A stretch of 64,000 nt of DNA from UBA5216 sp043743335. GTDB taxonomy: Bacteria; Pseudomonadota; Gammaproteobacteria; Burkholderiales; SG8-41. The notes beneath the pieces were generated by a model, which saw nothing but the letters and a program-made list of their open reading frames with translations, was not told the origin of the DNA and did not search any database. The stretch lies in assembly GCA_043743335.1 (NCBI GenBank), contig JAYTWR010000064.1, positions 1-64,000 of the forward strand, written 5' to 3'. Below are positions 25,497 through 33,768 of this stretch, piece by piece (the first letter of the stretch is position 1; every line of letters begins with the position of its first letter). A program made the position numbers and the translations under genes.

Positions 25497-25950
25497 GAGA
25501 GGCCCAGTTGGAAATTAACGCATGAATATCGATTGCCGCTTCCACCTGCAGCAACAGTTCGCGAAACGCTGTGTCGCTGAACATTTCTGCCAGCTCGGCC
25601 AGAATTTTCAGGTGCGCGTCGGTTGCACGCTCGGGCACCATGAGCAGGAAAATCAGCGAAACACCTTGTCCATCCGGCGCGTCGAACGGTATCGGCGCTT
25701 TCATGCGCACCAGCGCGCCGACGGCTTGCTTCAAGCCCTTGACGCGACCATGCGGCATCGCCACGCCATGACCCAACGCCGTGGAGCCAAGTTTCTCGCG
25801 CGCGAACAGGCTGTCAAACACCTGTGCGCGCGCGATGCTGTGGTTGTTTTCAAACAACAGCCCGGCTTGTTCAAACACCCGCTTCTTGCTCGACAAATCC
25901 ACGTCGATCATGACATTAGACAACGGCAAAATTTGTGCAACCTGATTCAT
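25483..25950 (-). CDS. ptsN: PTS IIA-like nitrogen-regulatory protein PtsN
   Basis: A 155-residue EIIA-Ntr protein. The phosphorylated His67 is in ALGHGVAMPHGR, and LIFLLMVPERA and HLKILAELAEMF are family hallmarks. PtsN transmits PTS-Ntr phosphorylation state to potassium and nitrogen metabolism. It lies between hpf and hprK as in other betaproteobacteria and overlaps hprK by 14 bp. Confidence 0.94.
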   Translation of the reverse strand: MNQVAQILPLSNVMIDVDLSSKKRVFEQAGLLFENNHSIARAQVFDSLFAREKLGSTALGHGVAMPHGRVKGLKQAVGALVRMKAPIPFDAPDGQGVSLIFLLMVPERATDAHLKILAELAEMFSDTAFRELLLQVEAAIDIHALISNWASHAPD

Positions 25951-26029
25951 GAGACGTAGCCTGATTCCATTGAAGTTTTGCCGTAAAGCCTGAAGCGTAT
26001 GCCTGTAACGTGTATAGCGTGCGCCCGGA

Positions 26030-26371
26030 TTAAGCCGCCGGCTCGTCCGGCAGCACCTGCTGCTTCATCGGCGTTTCGGCATGGCGGTGTGACAACGCTT
26101 TCTCCTTGTGCTTGATGACCGCGCGATCCAGCTTGTCAGCCAGTGAATCGATCGCGGCATACAAGTCGTCTTCGGTACTTTCGCAAAAAATATCGCGGCC
26201 CCGTATGTGCACCGTCGCCTCGGCCTTTTGCCGCAGTTTCACCACCGACATAATCACGTTGACGTCGATCACATGATCAAAGTGATGCGTCACGCGTCCC
26301 ACTTTGGCGCCCACATATTCGCGAATGGCCGGCGTAATTTGAACATGATGTCCAGTGATGTGCAGATTCAT
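26030..26371 (-). CDS. hpf: ribosome hibernation-promoting factor (short HPF/RaiA family)
   Basis: A 113-residue short-form HPF. It starts MNLHITGHHVQITPAIREYV with an AAAGGAGAT site, which decides the start against a longer frame to 26431. HFDHVIDVNVIMSV and AEATVHIRG match the beta-alpha-beta fold that blocks the decoding centre and promotes 100S dimers. Its position directly downstream of rpoN is the standard arrangement. Confidence 0.94.
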   Translation of the reverse strand: MNLHITGHHVQITPAIREYVGAKVGRVTHHFDHVIDVNVIMSVVKLRQKAEATVHIRGRDIFCESTEDDLYAAIDSLADKLDRAVIKHKEKALSHRHAETPMKQQVLPDEPAA

Positions 26372-26384
26372 GATGCGATCTCCT

Positions 26385-27887
26385 TTACAGGGTTTTTCTG
26401 AGATTACCGGGTAAAATTTGCAGTGACTCACGGTACTTGGCTACCGTGCGGCGGGCCACTACGATACCTTGCTGCCCAAGAAGACTGGCTATCTGTGCGT
26501 CGCTTAAGGGTTTGCGGGAGTTTTCGGTGCTGACGAGTTGCTTAATCACCTCGCGAATCGCAGTGCTCGACGCCACACCGCCGGCATCGGTGCTGACGTG
26601 ACTGCCGAAAAAATATTTGAGCTCAAAAATGCCGCGCGGCGTGCGCATGAATTTGTGGGTGGTCACGCGCGAGACGGTCGATTCATGCAGTTCCAGCACA
26701 TCAGCGATTTCGCGCAGCACCAGCGGACGCATGGCGATGGCACCGTGCTCCAGAAAATTACGCTGCCGGTCCACGATGGCCTGCGACACGCGCAAAATGG
26801 TGTCAAAGCGCTGCTGCACATTTTTGATTAACCATTTGGCCTCCTGCAGTTGGCCGCTTAATTGCTGCGACGTACCCCGCCCGCGCGCCAGAATGTCGGC
26901 GTATAGGCGATTCACGCGCAGCTTGGGCATGGCTTCCGGATTTAAGGCAGCCACCCATAAGCCTTTGTTTTTATTGACAATTACGTCAGGGATAATATAC
27001 CGGATATCTGATTCCGCGTATTCACGCCCAGGCCGCGGCTCGAGGCTAACGATCAGCTTTTGCACTGCACGCAAGGCGTTGTCGTCGCAACGCAACAGGC
27101 GTTTCAGTCTGGCGTAGTCCTTCCCCGCCAGCACATCGAGATGCTGCGTCACGACCTCTAGCGCTTTGTCGCAATACGGCGTTGCCGACGGCAGCGCCTC
27201 CAGTTGCAAACGCAAACATTCGGCCAGCGAACGCGCGCCGATACCTACTGGCTCTAAATGTTGTACATGCCGCAAAGCGGTCGCTAGCTCCTCCGCGTCT
27301 ACGCACAATTCGACGGGCAACATGTCCAGCACTTCTTCCAGACTCTGCGTGAGGTAGCCGCCTTCGTCGAGCGAATCGATCAACAATCCCGTCAGCGTGC
27401 GGTCGCGATCGGTGAGATTCAGCAAAGCCAATTGCGACAGCAGATGCTCGCGCAGCGTCGGCAGGTCGCACGCCACAGGACGATAATCGCTGTCGTCGCC
27501 GTCGTCCTTCTCGCGCGATGCGCCGTAGTTCAACTCAGACAGGACATCGCTTTCCATACGCTCGCGAATGTCGTGACTGTCGCCATCACTGGTGTCATTG
27601 CTGTAGCTGTTATCACCGCCGTCGCCTGGCCCAGCCTCAGGCGCGCCATTGCTGACCATGCTGCGCTCCGCGTCATACGATGATGCAGTATCGTCGGCTT
27701 GCGACGCCGAGGCAGCGGAACCAGGCGCAGACGCTTCGCCACGTTCCAGCAAGGGATTGTCGCGCAGAAATTGGGCGATTTCCTGATCGAGTTCTTGCGT
27801 GGAAAGTTGCAACAGCCGTATCGACAGCTGCAACTGCGGCGTAAGCGTGAGATGCTGTGAAAGCCGGAGTTGTAAGGAGTGCTTCAT
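26385..27887 (-). CDS. rpoN: RNA polymerase sigma-54 factor RpoN
   Basis: A 500-residue sigma-54. Region I is MKHSLQLRLSQHLTLTPQLQ, Gln- and Leu-rich. An acidic, Ser/Asp-rich region II (about 60-130) follows, then the core-binding region and the RpoN box ARRTVAKYRE near the C-terminus, which reads the -24 element. The start at 27887 is the conserved one; the longer frame to 27938 has no support. It heads the rpoN-hpf-ptsN-hprK-rapZ run downstream of lptB. Confidence 0.96.
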   Translation of the reverse strand: MKHSLQLRLSQHLTLTPQLQLSIRLLQLSTQELDQEIAQFLRDNPLLERGEASAPGSAASASQADDTASSYDAERSMVSNGAPEAGPGDGGDNSYSNDTSDGDSHDIRERMESDVLSELNYGASREKDDGDDSDYRPVACDLPTLREHLLSQLALLNLTDRDRTLTGLLIDSLDEGGYLTQSLEEVLDMLPVELCVDAEELATALRHVQHLEPVGIGARSLAECLRLQLEALPSATPYCDKALEVVTQHLDVLAGKDYARLKRLLRCDDNALRAVQKLIVSLEPRPGREYAESDIRYIIPDVIVNKNKGLWVAALNPEAMPKLRVNRLYADILARGRGTSQQLSGQLQEAKWLIKNVQQRFDTILRVSQAIVDRQRNFLEHGAIAMRPLVLREIADVLELHESTVSRVTTHKFMRTPRGIFELKYFFGSHVSTDAGGVASSTAIREVIKQLVSTENSRKPLSDAQIASLLGQQGIVVARRTVAKYRESLQILPGNLRKTL

Positions 27888-27981
27888 GATGATCTGTGCG
27901 GGCAGAAGCGAGCCCGCTGTGAAAAGTGCGAAGGCCACTCAGGTGCTGTATCTTGCCGTTTAATGATACTACTCCAAATTG

Positions 27982-28776
27982 CTAGAGGCGGAAATTTTCA
28001 CCCAAATAAACCCTGCGTACACTCTCATTGTTGACAATTTCAGCCGGCGTTCCGGAGGCCAAAACGGTACCTTCGTTAATAATGTAGGCGCGGTCACAAA
28101 TGCCCAGTGTTTCGCGTACATTGTGATCGGTAATCACGACGCCAATGCCGCGTTCTTTCAAAAACCCGATGATTTTCTGGATGTCGATTACCGCAATCGG
28201 GTCTACACCGGCAAAAGGCTCATCCAGCAAAATAAAGCGCGGCGATGTCGCCAGCGCGCGCGCGATTTCCACCCGCCGCCGTTCGCCGCCCGATAGACTA
28301 ATCGCGGGGTTGTCGCGCAAATGCGTGATGTGCAGGTCGCGCAGTAAATCATCCAGCCGGTTGACGATATCGACTTCACGCCGGTTCTGCAGCTCGAGGA
28401 TCGCGCGAATGTTCTCGGCCACCGTCATGCGGCGAAATATGGATGCCTCTTGCGGCAGGTAACTCAGCCCCAGTTGTGCGCGGCGGTGTATCGCCATGTG
28501 GGTGAGGCGCTTGCCGTCAAGATAGAGCTCACCACCGTCCATCGGGGTTAGGCCCACCATCATATAAAAACAGGTGGTCTTGCCGGCACCGTTCGGCCCC
28601 AACAAACCGATCACCTCGCGGTTATGCACTTCCAGCGACACATCCTGCACCACGGTGCGCGAGCGATAGCGCTTGCGCAGCCGCTCGGCGCGCAGTTCGC
28701 TGCGCGGCTCGCTGCGTGGCGGCGCGGACACTGGCGCAGCAACGGGTTTTTGCGGCGGCACGCTGTCAGGCGGCAT
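27982..28776 (-). CDS. lptB: LPS export ABC transporter ATPase LptB
   Basis: A 264-residue ABC ATPase. Walker A is GLLGPNGAGKTT, the signature LSGGERRRVEIARAL and Walker B FILLDEPFAGVDP, with the switch His in VVITDHNVRE. LptB powers LPS extraction by LptFG and LptC. The first ~28 residues are a Pro/Ser/Arg-rich extension (MPPDSVPPQKPVAAPVSAPP) not found in E. coli LptB, which begins at the equivalent of LRAERLRKRY. No strong ribosome binding site precedes this ATG; a 12-bp tandem repeat occupies that position. Confidence 0.95.
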   Translation of the reverse strand: MPPDSVPPQKPVAAPVSAPPRSEPRSELRAERLRKRYRSRTVVQDVSLEVHNREVIGLLGPNGAGKTTCFYMMVGLTPMDGGELYLDGKRLTHMAIHRRAQLGLSYLPQEASIFRRMTVAENIRAILELQNRREVDIVNRLDDLLRDLHITHLRDNPAISLSGGERRRVEIARALATSPRFILLDEPFAGVDPIAVIDIQKIIGFLKERGIGVVITDHNVRETLGICDRAYIINEGTVLASGTPAEIVNNESVRRVYLGENFRL

Positions 28777-28779
28777 AGT

Positions 28780-28814
28780 GGATCACATTGCGAATCACAT
28801 AGCGGATCACTGAC
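28780..28814. repeat. 12-bp tandem repeat before lptB
   Basis: GGATCACATTGC, GAATCACATAGC and GGATCACTGAC follow one another in the 63-bp gap between lptA and lptB. It covers the place where the lptB ribosome binding site would be expected. Confidence 0.75.
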
Positions 28815-28839
28815 ACGTTAGCGGTAGGGCTATTGACCA

Positions 28840-29499
28840 TTAGCGCGGCGTCACCGGCTCATCGCGCGGCGCGGCAATGGTCTCGGCGGCTTTGAGCCGT
28901 AGCGCTGACGGCGGTGCAGGCGCAGCAGACGCTTGCGTTTTGGCCTTGGGTTGCAGCACGGTGCGCACGCGCCCATCAGGGTTATTCGCTGTGGCCGCTT
29001 TGGCACCGCCGCCTATAACCTGAAAAAACTCCGTGGTGGCGTCGTACGAGATGTAGTCGCCCGCGACATCGTCGTCGCCTTTTTTCATCGCCGCCCGCGT
29101 GAACAACTGCACTTTGTCGGCGCGGCTGTCGTACTCAATGCGCTCACCCCAGCCTTCTACATACTCGTTGAGGCCCTCGCGTTTTTGCTTGAAATAAGCC
29201 TGATTGCCCCACACGGTACCGTGCTTGAAGCCTTCTTTGTCCTGGCGCACCTCCATGCGGTCGCCGCGAATCAGCATGGTGCCCTGGGTCAAAATCACGC
29301 GCCCCTCAAACAGTGTGAGCTGCTTGGCGTCATCCACCGTCACGCGGTCGGACTCCACGTTCACCGGTTTATCGCGGTCTGCTTTTTCAGCGTGCGCCAC
29401 GGGCAGCAGCAACGCCGCCAGCGCCAGCATGGCGGCGAACGCGGTGAGCGCGGTGAGTGCCTTCTGACTCACGACAATTAATGTCTTTAAAATCAACAA
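28840..29499 (-). CDS. lptA: LPS transport periplasmic protein LptA
   Basis: A 219-residue LptA with a signal peptide (LTAFAAMLALAALLLPVAHA) and the OstA-type beta-jellyroll: VNVESDRVTVDDAKQLTLFEGRVILTQGTM. It bridges LptC and LptD across the periplasm. I chose TTG at 29499 because AGGAGA, overlapping the lptC stop, sits 4 nt before it. A GTG at 29472 (VSQKALT) is an alternative without a ribosome binding site. With the TTG start, the first ~9 residues are encoded by a border element. Confidence 0.9.
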   Translation of the reverse strand: MLILKTLIVVSQKALTALTAFAAMLALAALLLPVAHAEKADRDKPVNVESDRVTVDDAKQLTLFEGRVILTQGTMLIRGDRMEVRQDKEGFKHGTVWGNQAYFKQKREGLNEYVEGWGERIEYDSRADKVQLFTRAAMKKGDDDVAGDYISYDATTEFFQVIGGGAKAATANNPDGRVRTVLQPKAKTQASAAPAPPSALRLKAAETIAAPRDEPVTPR

Positions 29500-29503
29500 C
29501 TTA
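29476..29503 (+). repeat. AT-rich border element, copy 6
   Basis: Core AATCAACAACTTA on the plus strand, an exact WATCAANNNNTTR match. Read on the minus strand it begins with the lptC TAA stop and then supplies TTG TTG, the probable lptA start. Confidence 0.75.
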
Positions 29504-30097
29504 TCTCCTGACGCCACTGCCAACCGCAGCGTTGGCATTATTGTAAACGCCGCGCACCGACGCATTCAATTTTAGAACGCGGGTTTCGTTATTGAGTTCC
29601 ATGCCCACCGCGTGGATGGTCATCGCGGCATCCTGAATCACGACCGGCTGATCGGTTTTGGCAATATTGTCGTCCGGCAGCACGTGCAGATATTCGGTGG
29701 TGACCACCAGTGCGCTGTTGTTTGCGGACGGCGCGCGCGACGCCCGCACATCGCCGCGAAAATGAATCTCGCCGCCGTTACTGGAGACCAACGCCTGCTG
29801 CGAGGTGATCGTCATTGGCGCACCGTGCGCGTGACTGATAAAGCGCGGGCGCGTCAGCGCGGTGCTGTCGTCATCGGGAAAATGCACCATACGCACCGCG
29901 TACAACGAATCGCGCACACGGCCTGTCACGTCCATGCGCGTCGCAAGCAATTTATCGACCGTGTAATCAGGATCATGGCGCAGCAACGTCGGGCGCGGCA
30001 CCGCCGGGCTTTGCACGGCCTGGTCCAGCCAGTATGTCAGCGCCGCCAGCAGCACCAGCAACGCCAAGGGAAACAAAGTCGCCAAACGCTCAATCAT
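29501..30097 (-). CDS. lptC: LPS export protein LptC
   Basis: A 198-residue LptC with one N-terminal membrane anchor (LFPLALLVLLAALTYWLD) and a periplasmic beta-jellyroll: RMVHFPDDDSTALTRPRF and IHFRGDVRASR. It accepts LPS from LptBFG and hands it to LptA. The stop is the first TAA of a border element, and another border element separates it from kdsD. kdsC, which usually stands between kdsD and lptC, is absent. Confidence 0.92.
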   Translation of the reverse strand: MIERLATLFPLALLVLLAALTYWLDQAVQSPAVPRPTLLRHDPDYTVDKLLATRMDVTGRVRDSLYAVRMVHFPDDDSTALTRPRFISHAHGAPMTITSQQALVSSNGGEIHFRGDVRASRAPSANNSALVVTTEYLHVLPDDNIAKTDQPVVIQDAAMTIHAVGMELNNETRVLKLNASVRGVYNNANAAVGSGVRR

Positions 30098-30107
30098 TCA
30101 GGAATAG

Positions 30108-30133
30108 AAATATCGTTATAAAACAATTACTTA
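30108..30133 (+). repeat. AT-rich border element, copy 7
   Basis: Core AAACAATTACTTA, one mismatch from WATCAANNNNTTR. On the minus strand it begins TAAGTAATTGTTTTATAACG, and its first TAA is the kdsD stop codon. Confidence 0.7.
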
Positions 30134-31144
30134 AACAACCTTGGCACGGAACAAATCGTGCATGTTCAAAGCCCCCGCCAGCACGCCGTGCGCATCCACC
30201 ACCAGTAATTGATTGACCTTGTCGCGCTCCATGATCTGCACCGCTTCGACCGCTAAATGATCCGCCGGCAGCGTGCGCGGCCGGCGCGTCATCACTTGCG
30301 CGATGGGCGTCACGCGTAAATCTATGCCTTTTTCGAGCGCGCGGCGTAAATCACCGTCGGTAAAAATCGCGATCACTTCGCGCTGGGCGTTGACCACCGC
30401 CGTCATGCCCATCATACCGCGCGACATTTCGCGCATGGCATCCATCGCGGTCACGGCGTCGCCCACCGCAGGAACCGCCGCGCCCGTGCGCATCACGTCG
30501 CGCACCAGCGTCAGCAAACGACGCCCTAGCGCACCGCCCGGATGCGACAGCGCGAACTCATCGCGCGTAAACCCGCGCGCGCGCATCAACGCCACCGCCA
30601 ACGCGTCGCCCAGCGCCAGCGCGGCGGTGGTGCTGGCCGTGGGCGCAAGATTTAACGGGCACGCCTCCATTTCCACGCCCGCGTATAAGTGAATATCCGC
30701 CTGCATCGCCAGCGACGACGCCGCATTGCCGGTCATCGCAATCAGCACCGCGCCTTGGCGCTTTAACACCGGCACGATGGCCATTAGCTCGCTGCTCTCA
30801 CCCGAATGCGACAGCGCGAGCAATACATCGTGGCGCGTGACCATGCCGAGATCGCCGTGGCTGGCCTCGGCCGCGTGCACGAAAAAAGCCGGGGTGCCGG
30901 TGCTGGCCAAAGTGGAGGCGATTTTGCGCGCGATATGCCCGGTTTTGCCCAAGCCACTGACCACCACGCGGCCCTGGCAAGCGAGAATTTTTTCTACGGC
31001 AAGTGGAAATGCAGCATCAAGCCGGGTGATGACATGCTGCAGCGCGCGCGCTTCGATGTCGAGCACTTCCCGCGCGACGGCAAGTGAATCCGCGACGCTG
31101 TGGTTTGCCGCTGCGATTACACCGCCGGAAGTCGCTGAATTCAT
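30131..31144 (-). CDS. kdsD: arabinose-5-phosphate isomerase KdsD/KpsF
   Basis: A 337-residue isomerase converting ribulose-5-phosphate to arabinose-5-phosphate for KDO synthesis. The N-terminal SIS domain shows VVVSGLGKTGHIARKIASTL, ALSHSGESSE and LNLAPTASTTA. Two CBS motifs follow from about residue 205 (VRDVMRTGAAVPAVG, then VMTRRPRTLPADH). The ATG at 31144 gives the normal length. TATACT lies 6 nt upstream of it, so the mRNA may be leaderless. Confidence 0.94.
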   Translation of the reverse strand: MNSATSGGVIAAANHSVADSLAVAREVLDIEARALQHVITRLDAAFPLAVEKILACQGRVVVSGLGKTGHIARKIASTLASTGTPAFFVHAAEASHGDLGMVTRHDVLLALSHSGESSELMAIVPVLKRQGAVLIAMTGNAASSLAMQADIHLYAGVEMEACPLNLAPTASTTAALALGDALAVALMRARGFTRDEFALSHPGGALGRRLLTLVRDVMRTGAAVPAVGDAVTAMDAMREMSRGMMGMTAVVNAQREVIAIFTDGDLRRALEKGIDLRVTPIAQVMTRRPRTLPADHLAVEAVQIMERDKVNQLLVVDAHGVLAGALNMHDLFRAKVV

Positions 31145-31213
31145 GGGAAAAGTATAGCAGAACGGTGACGCGCCTTCCCATTTACCGGCAGCGGTTCGCG
31201 CGTGGCGCCCAAT

Positions 31214-31246
31214 AAAAAAGCCCGCTGAAATTCTCGCGGGCTTTTC
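31214..31246 (-). terminator. rho-independent terminator
   Basis: Stem GCCCGC/GCGGGC (31220-31225 with 31236-31241), flanked by A-run and T-run. Read on the minus strand it ends in TTTTTTATT, 17 bp after the prepilin stop. It can also work on the plus strand with a shorter T-run. Confidence 0.85.
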
Positions 31247-31262
31247 GATTGAGGTGGTTAGG

Positions 31263-31970
31263 CTAGAACAGACTGGCGCCACCACAATTGGTACTGCCGT
31301 TAATGGAATTCCATGTAGCAGCGGTAGTGTTGCCGCTGGTGCAGGCTGGCGTCGCCGCTGTCCCCTCTGTGGGCGCAGCCGCTGCATTGCCCTGATAAAG
31401 GGAAAACTGAAAACCGCCCGTGTACGGTGCGCCATCATCTATCTTTCTGTCTACTTCAGCAATGATATCCACAGGAATTTGCGCGCCGGTTTTGAGGTTA
31501 TGTCTTTGCGCACCACCACTTGCAATACCGTACACGCCGTCAAATATCACTTGCTGGCGAACCGCATAAGGATTCACCGGCGTCGTTGTAGTGTCTTCGG
31601 TAGTGTTGCACGTATAAGTGCCGTTAATGAAACCCGCTTTGCTAAGGTGTTCCCAAGCCAAAACATCCTCCCTACCCCCTGTGTCGATCCGACCGTTGCC
31701 ATTGCCATTGCCTGCCGTGCCGCAGGTAGTACCGGTGATGCCGTTGATGTTGGTGACCGCAGCAGTGTAATCGCCCGGCAATGCCCGGAACCGATCCAAA
31801 AACCCGAAATAGGCCGCTTTAATGCCATCCTGATTGGAAATCAAATTCCGCACTCGCGCGCTGGTAATCAGCTCTTGCCCCTTCAACACGCCGCCGAGCA
31901 GCAGGCCAATAATAACCAGCACAATCGCTATCTCAATCAGTGTAAATCCTTGCTGCTTCTTCATGCTCAT
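31263..31970 (-). CDS. type IV pilin-like / type II secretion prepilin-type protein
   Basis: A 235-residue protein with a class III signal: KKQQG then FTLIEIAIVLVIIGLLLGG, the prepilin peptidase cleavage site after Gly8 and the N-methylated Phe helix. The C-terminal part is Thr/Asn/Gly-rich with several Cys that may pair. It is alone here, with no secretion or pilus assembly genes nearby, and ends at its own terminator. It may be a minor pilin used by an apparatus encoded elsewhere. Confidence 0.88.
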   Translation of the reverse strand: MSMKKQQGFTLIEIAIVLVIIGLLLGGVLKGQELITSARVRNLISNQDGIKAAYFGFLDRFRALPGDYTAAVTNINGITGTTCGTAGNGNGNGRIDTGGREDVLAWEHLSKAGFINGTYTCNTTEDTTTTPVNPYAVRQQVIFDGVYGIASGGAQRHNLKTGAQIPVDIIAEVDRKIDDGAPYTGGFQFSLYQGNAAAAPTEGTAATPACTSGNTTAATWNSINGSTNCGGASLF

Positions 31971-32079
31971 TCCCCTAAGGTCATTGTCAAAACAGGCGTT
32001 TCGAGCTTTATTATCCGCAAGCTTTGTACCCGCTTGCTGTCGCGCTGCCCATTCGGTTAGTCATTGATACAACTAAACA

Positions 32080-32110
32080 TAACTAATTGATTTTAAAAGA
32101 GTATTTAAAA
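32080..32110 (-). repeat. AT-rich border element, copy 8
   Basis: Plus strand TAACTAATTGATTTTAAAAG then AGTATTTAAAA. The minus-strand core AATCAATTAGTTA is exact. It lies in the 211-bp gap upstream of the prepilin gene, about 110 bp from its start. Confidence 0.85.
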
Positions 32111-32181
32111 ATACCTGAATTCCTTGATTTGACAATGCAGAATTATTTCATGCCATTCTTCATCAAACTAGTCCAAGCGAA

Positions 32182-32940
32182 CTAGCGGGATTTCAACGGA
32201 ATTGTCGATTTTTCGACACTTTTGAGCTTTTCCAACTGCTCGGTCAGAAAATGCAATTCCTGCGGATCGCTCACCTCTTTATTGGCCAATAGGCCACCGA
32301 GCAGCACGGCGGCGCGTTCCACTTCGCCCATGTCTTCCAGCAGAAATATCCGCATCTGCCGCGCCCAGCCGGACGCCTTGCCAGCGTGGCGCGCAATGTC
32401 CTCGGCATAGCGCAGCGCGAGCGGCAAGTCTTTCAACCGGTGCCGCGCCATGATGGCGCAGTGCGCCAGCCAGCGCCAGCGTGTGTTGGGGCGCTGCAAA
32501 AACGCGCGTTGCACGAATTCACACATGGCGCGCTGACGCGCTTCGTCGGGCACTTGGCCGTAGAGCTGCGAGGCCATCATCAACGGGTATTGCGCCGCAG
32601 GGTCCAGCGACAGCGCCGCTTGCAACCAAGCGCTGACGCGCGCGTAGTCGAGCGCCGCAAACGGAATGCTCACGCCGGGCTGGTTGTCGAAGGCTTGCAA
32701 ATACAGCGTGAGCCATTGCGACAGCGCCTGCGGCTCGCCGAGGCTCAACGCGCGCAGCGCTGTGGTCGGCAACGGCGCTTCCAGTGCCGTGGCCACGGCT
32801 GACGGGCGCGGCTCATGCCAGCGCAACGCGGCATGCGCGGCCAGCGCTAACACAAACACCGCCAGCACCCAGTGCGGCACGGCACTGAACGGGCGTTCCG
32901 GCTCAAACAAACCGATGTGTTTGATACGGGCGCTGAACAT
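32182..32940 (-). CDS. membrane-anchored helical-repeat protein of unknown function
   Basis: A 252-residue protein I cannot assign. One membrane segment (VPHWVLAVFVLALAAHAALRW) precedes an alpha-helical domain with TPR-like pairs such as WLQAALSLDPAAQYPLMMAS and CEFVQRAFLQRPNTRWRWLA. The start MFSARIKHIG at 32940 is 8 bp after the upstream ABC-2 permease gene's stop. A longer frame lies antisense-like within that gene and is rejected. It probably forms a complex or shares a task with the permease. Confidence 0.75.
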   Translation of the reverse strand: MFSARIKHIGLFEPERPFSAVPHWVLAVFVLALAAHAALRWHEPRPSAVATALEAPLPTTALRALSLGEPQALSQWLTLYLQAFDNQPGVSIPFAALDYARVSAWLQAALSLDPAAQYPLMMASQLYGQVPDEARQRAMCEFVQRAFLQRPNTRWRWLAHCAIMARHRLKDLPLALRYAEDIARHAGKASGWARQMRIFLLEDMGEVERAAVLLGGLLANKEVSDPQELHFLTEQLEKLKSVEKSTIPLKSR

Positions 32941-32948
32941 ATGGCCCG

Positions 32949-33716
32949 TCAAAAATTGCGCCGTTGAAAATCCACCATGGCCGCCCCTGCCAATAACGCC
33001 ACGTACAGCGCCGCCTGCACCAGCCACGCACCAAAGTCCGGCCACAGCGCCGGCGCGTCGATTAGCCATGCGGTTTGCGGCCAACGATCCAGCGCCGGCA
33101 TCACCAGCGCCAGCGCGTCCACCATCCAGCGGCCCACGGTGTGCGACAGCGTGCCCGCGCCGGTCAATGGATGCGCGCTGATAAGCTGAATGGCGGTCAG
33201 ACTGCGCGCTAACAGGTAAAACGCCAGCACCAGCGCTGCCGCCGGAATGAATTGGCCAAAGGCGATAACACAAAACAGCGAAAACGCCGCCACCACCGCC
33301 AGCTCCAGCACCAAAGCCAGACCCCATTGCGCCACGGCCACTGCGGGAGCCTGCACCAGCAACGGCAGGCAGGTCAGCCCACCAATCAGCCCGGCCAATG
33401 CCAGAAACCCGCCCAGTTTGCCGAGGATATAATGCGCACGTGGCAAATCGAGCGCCAACAGGGCATCAATACCCTTATCGTTGAATTCGCGGGTAATGCT
33501 GCCGAGCACGTGCGTGGCAACCAGAAACACCGCTGCCAAGCGCGCACCGGCGGCATAAAACCCGGTTTGCAGACGTGCGCCCTCGATCACCGCCAGTTCG
33601 GATACAAAAAAAGCCAGCGCCAGCACACCGGCGAGCGCAGCAGCAAGCAGCAACGGCAAGCGGGTGCGGCGCGCCTCAAGCAGGGTGTAGTGTGCGATGG
33701 CGAGGATGTGTTGCAT
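32949..33716 (-). CDS. ABC-2 type transporter permease subunit
   Basis: A 255-residue membrane protein with about six hydrophobic helices. GSITREFNDKGIDALLALDLPRAHYILGKL is typical of ABC-2 permeases that pair with an ATPase for export. No ATPase gene is adjacent in the window, which is unusual. The start MQHILAIAHYTLLEARRTR at 33716 fits the family; the longer frame to 34100 lies antisense to the sensor kinase. It is divergent from that kinase gene. Confidence 0.8.
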   Translation of the reverse strand: MQHILAIAHYTLLEARRTRLPLLLAAALAGVLALAFFVSELAVIEGARLQTGFYAAGARLAAVFLVATHVLGSITREFNDKGIDALLALDLPRAHYILGKLGGFLALAGLIGGLTCLPLLVQAPAVAVAQWGLALVLELAVVAAFSLFCVIAFGQFIPAAALVLAFYLLARSLTAIQLISAHPLTGAGTLSHTVGRWMVDALALVMPALDRWPQTAWLIDAPALWPDFGAWLVQAALYVALLAGAAMVDFQRRNF

Positions 33717-33768
33717 GACAGGCGAAGTATAGCGAGATTGCCCGGCAGTTTTTTCAAGGCGTGAGTTT

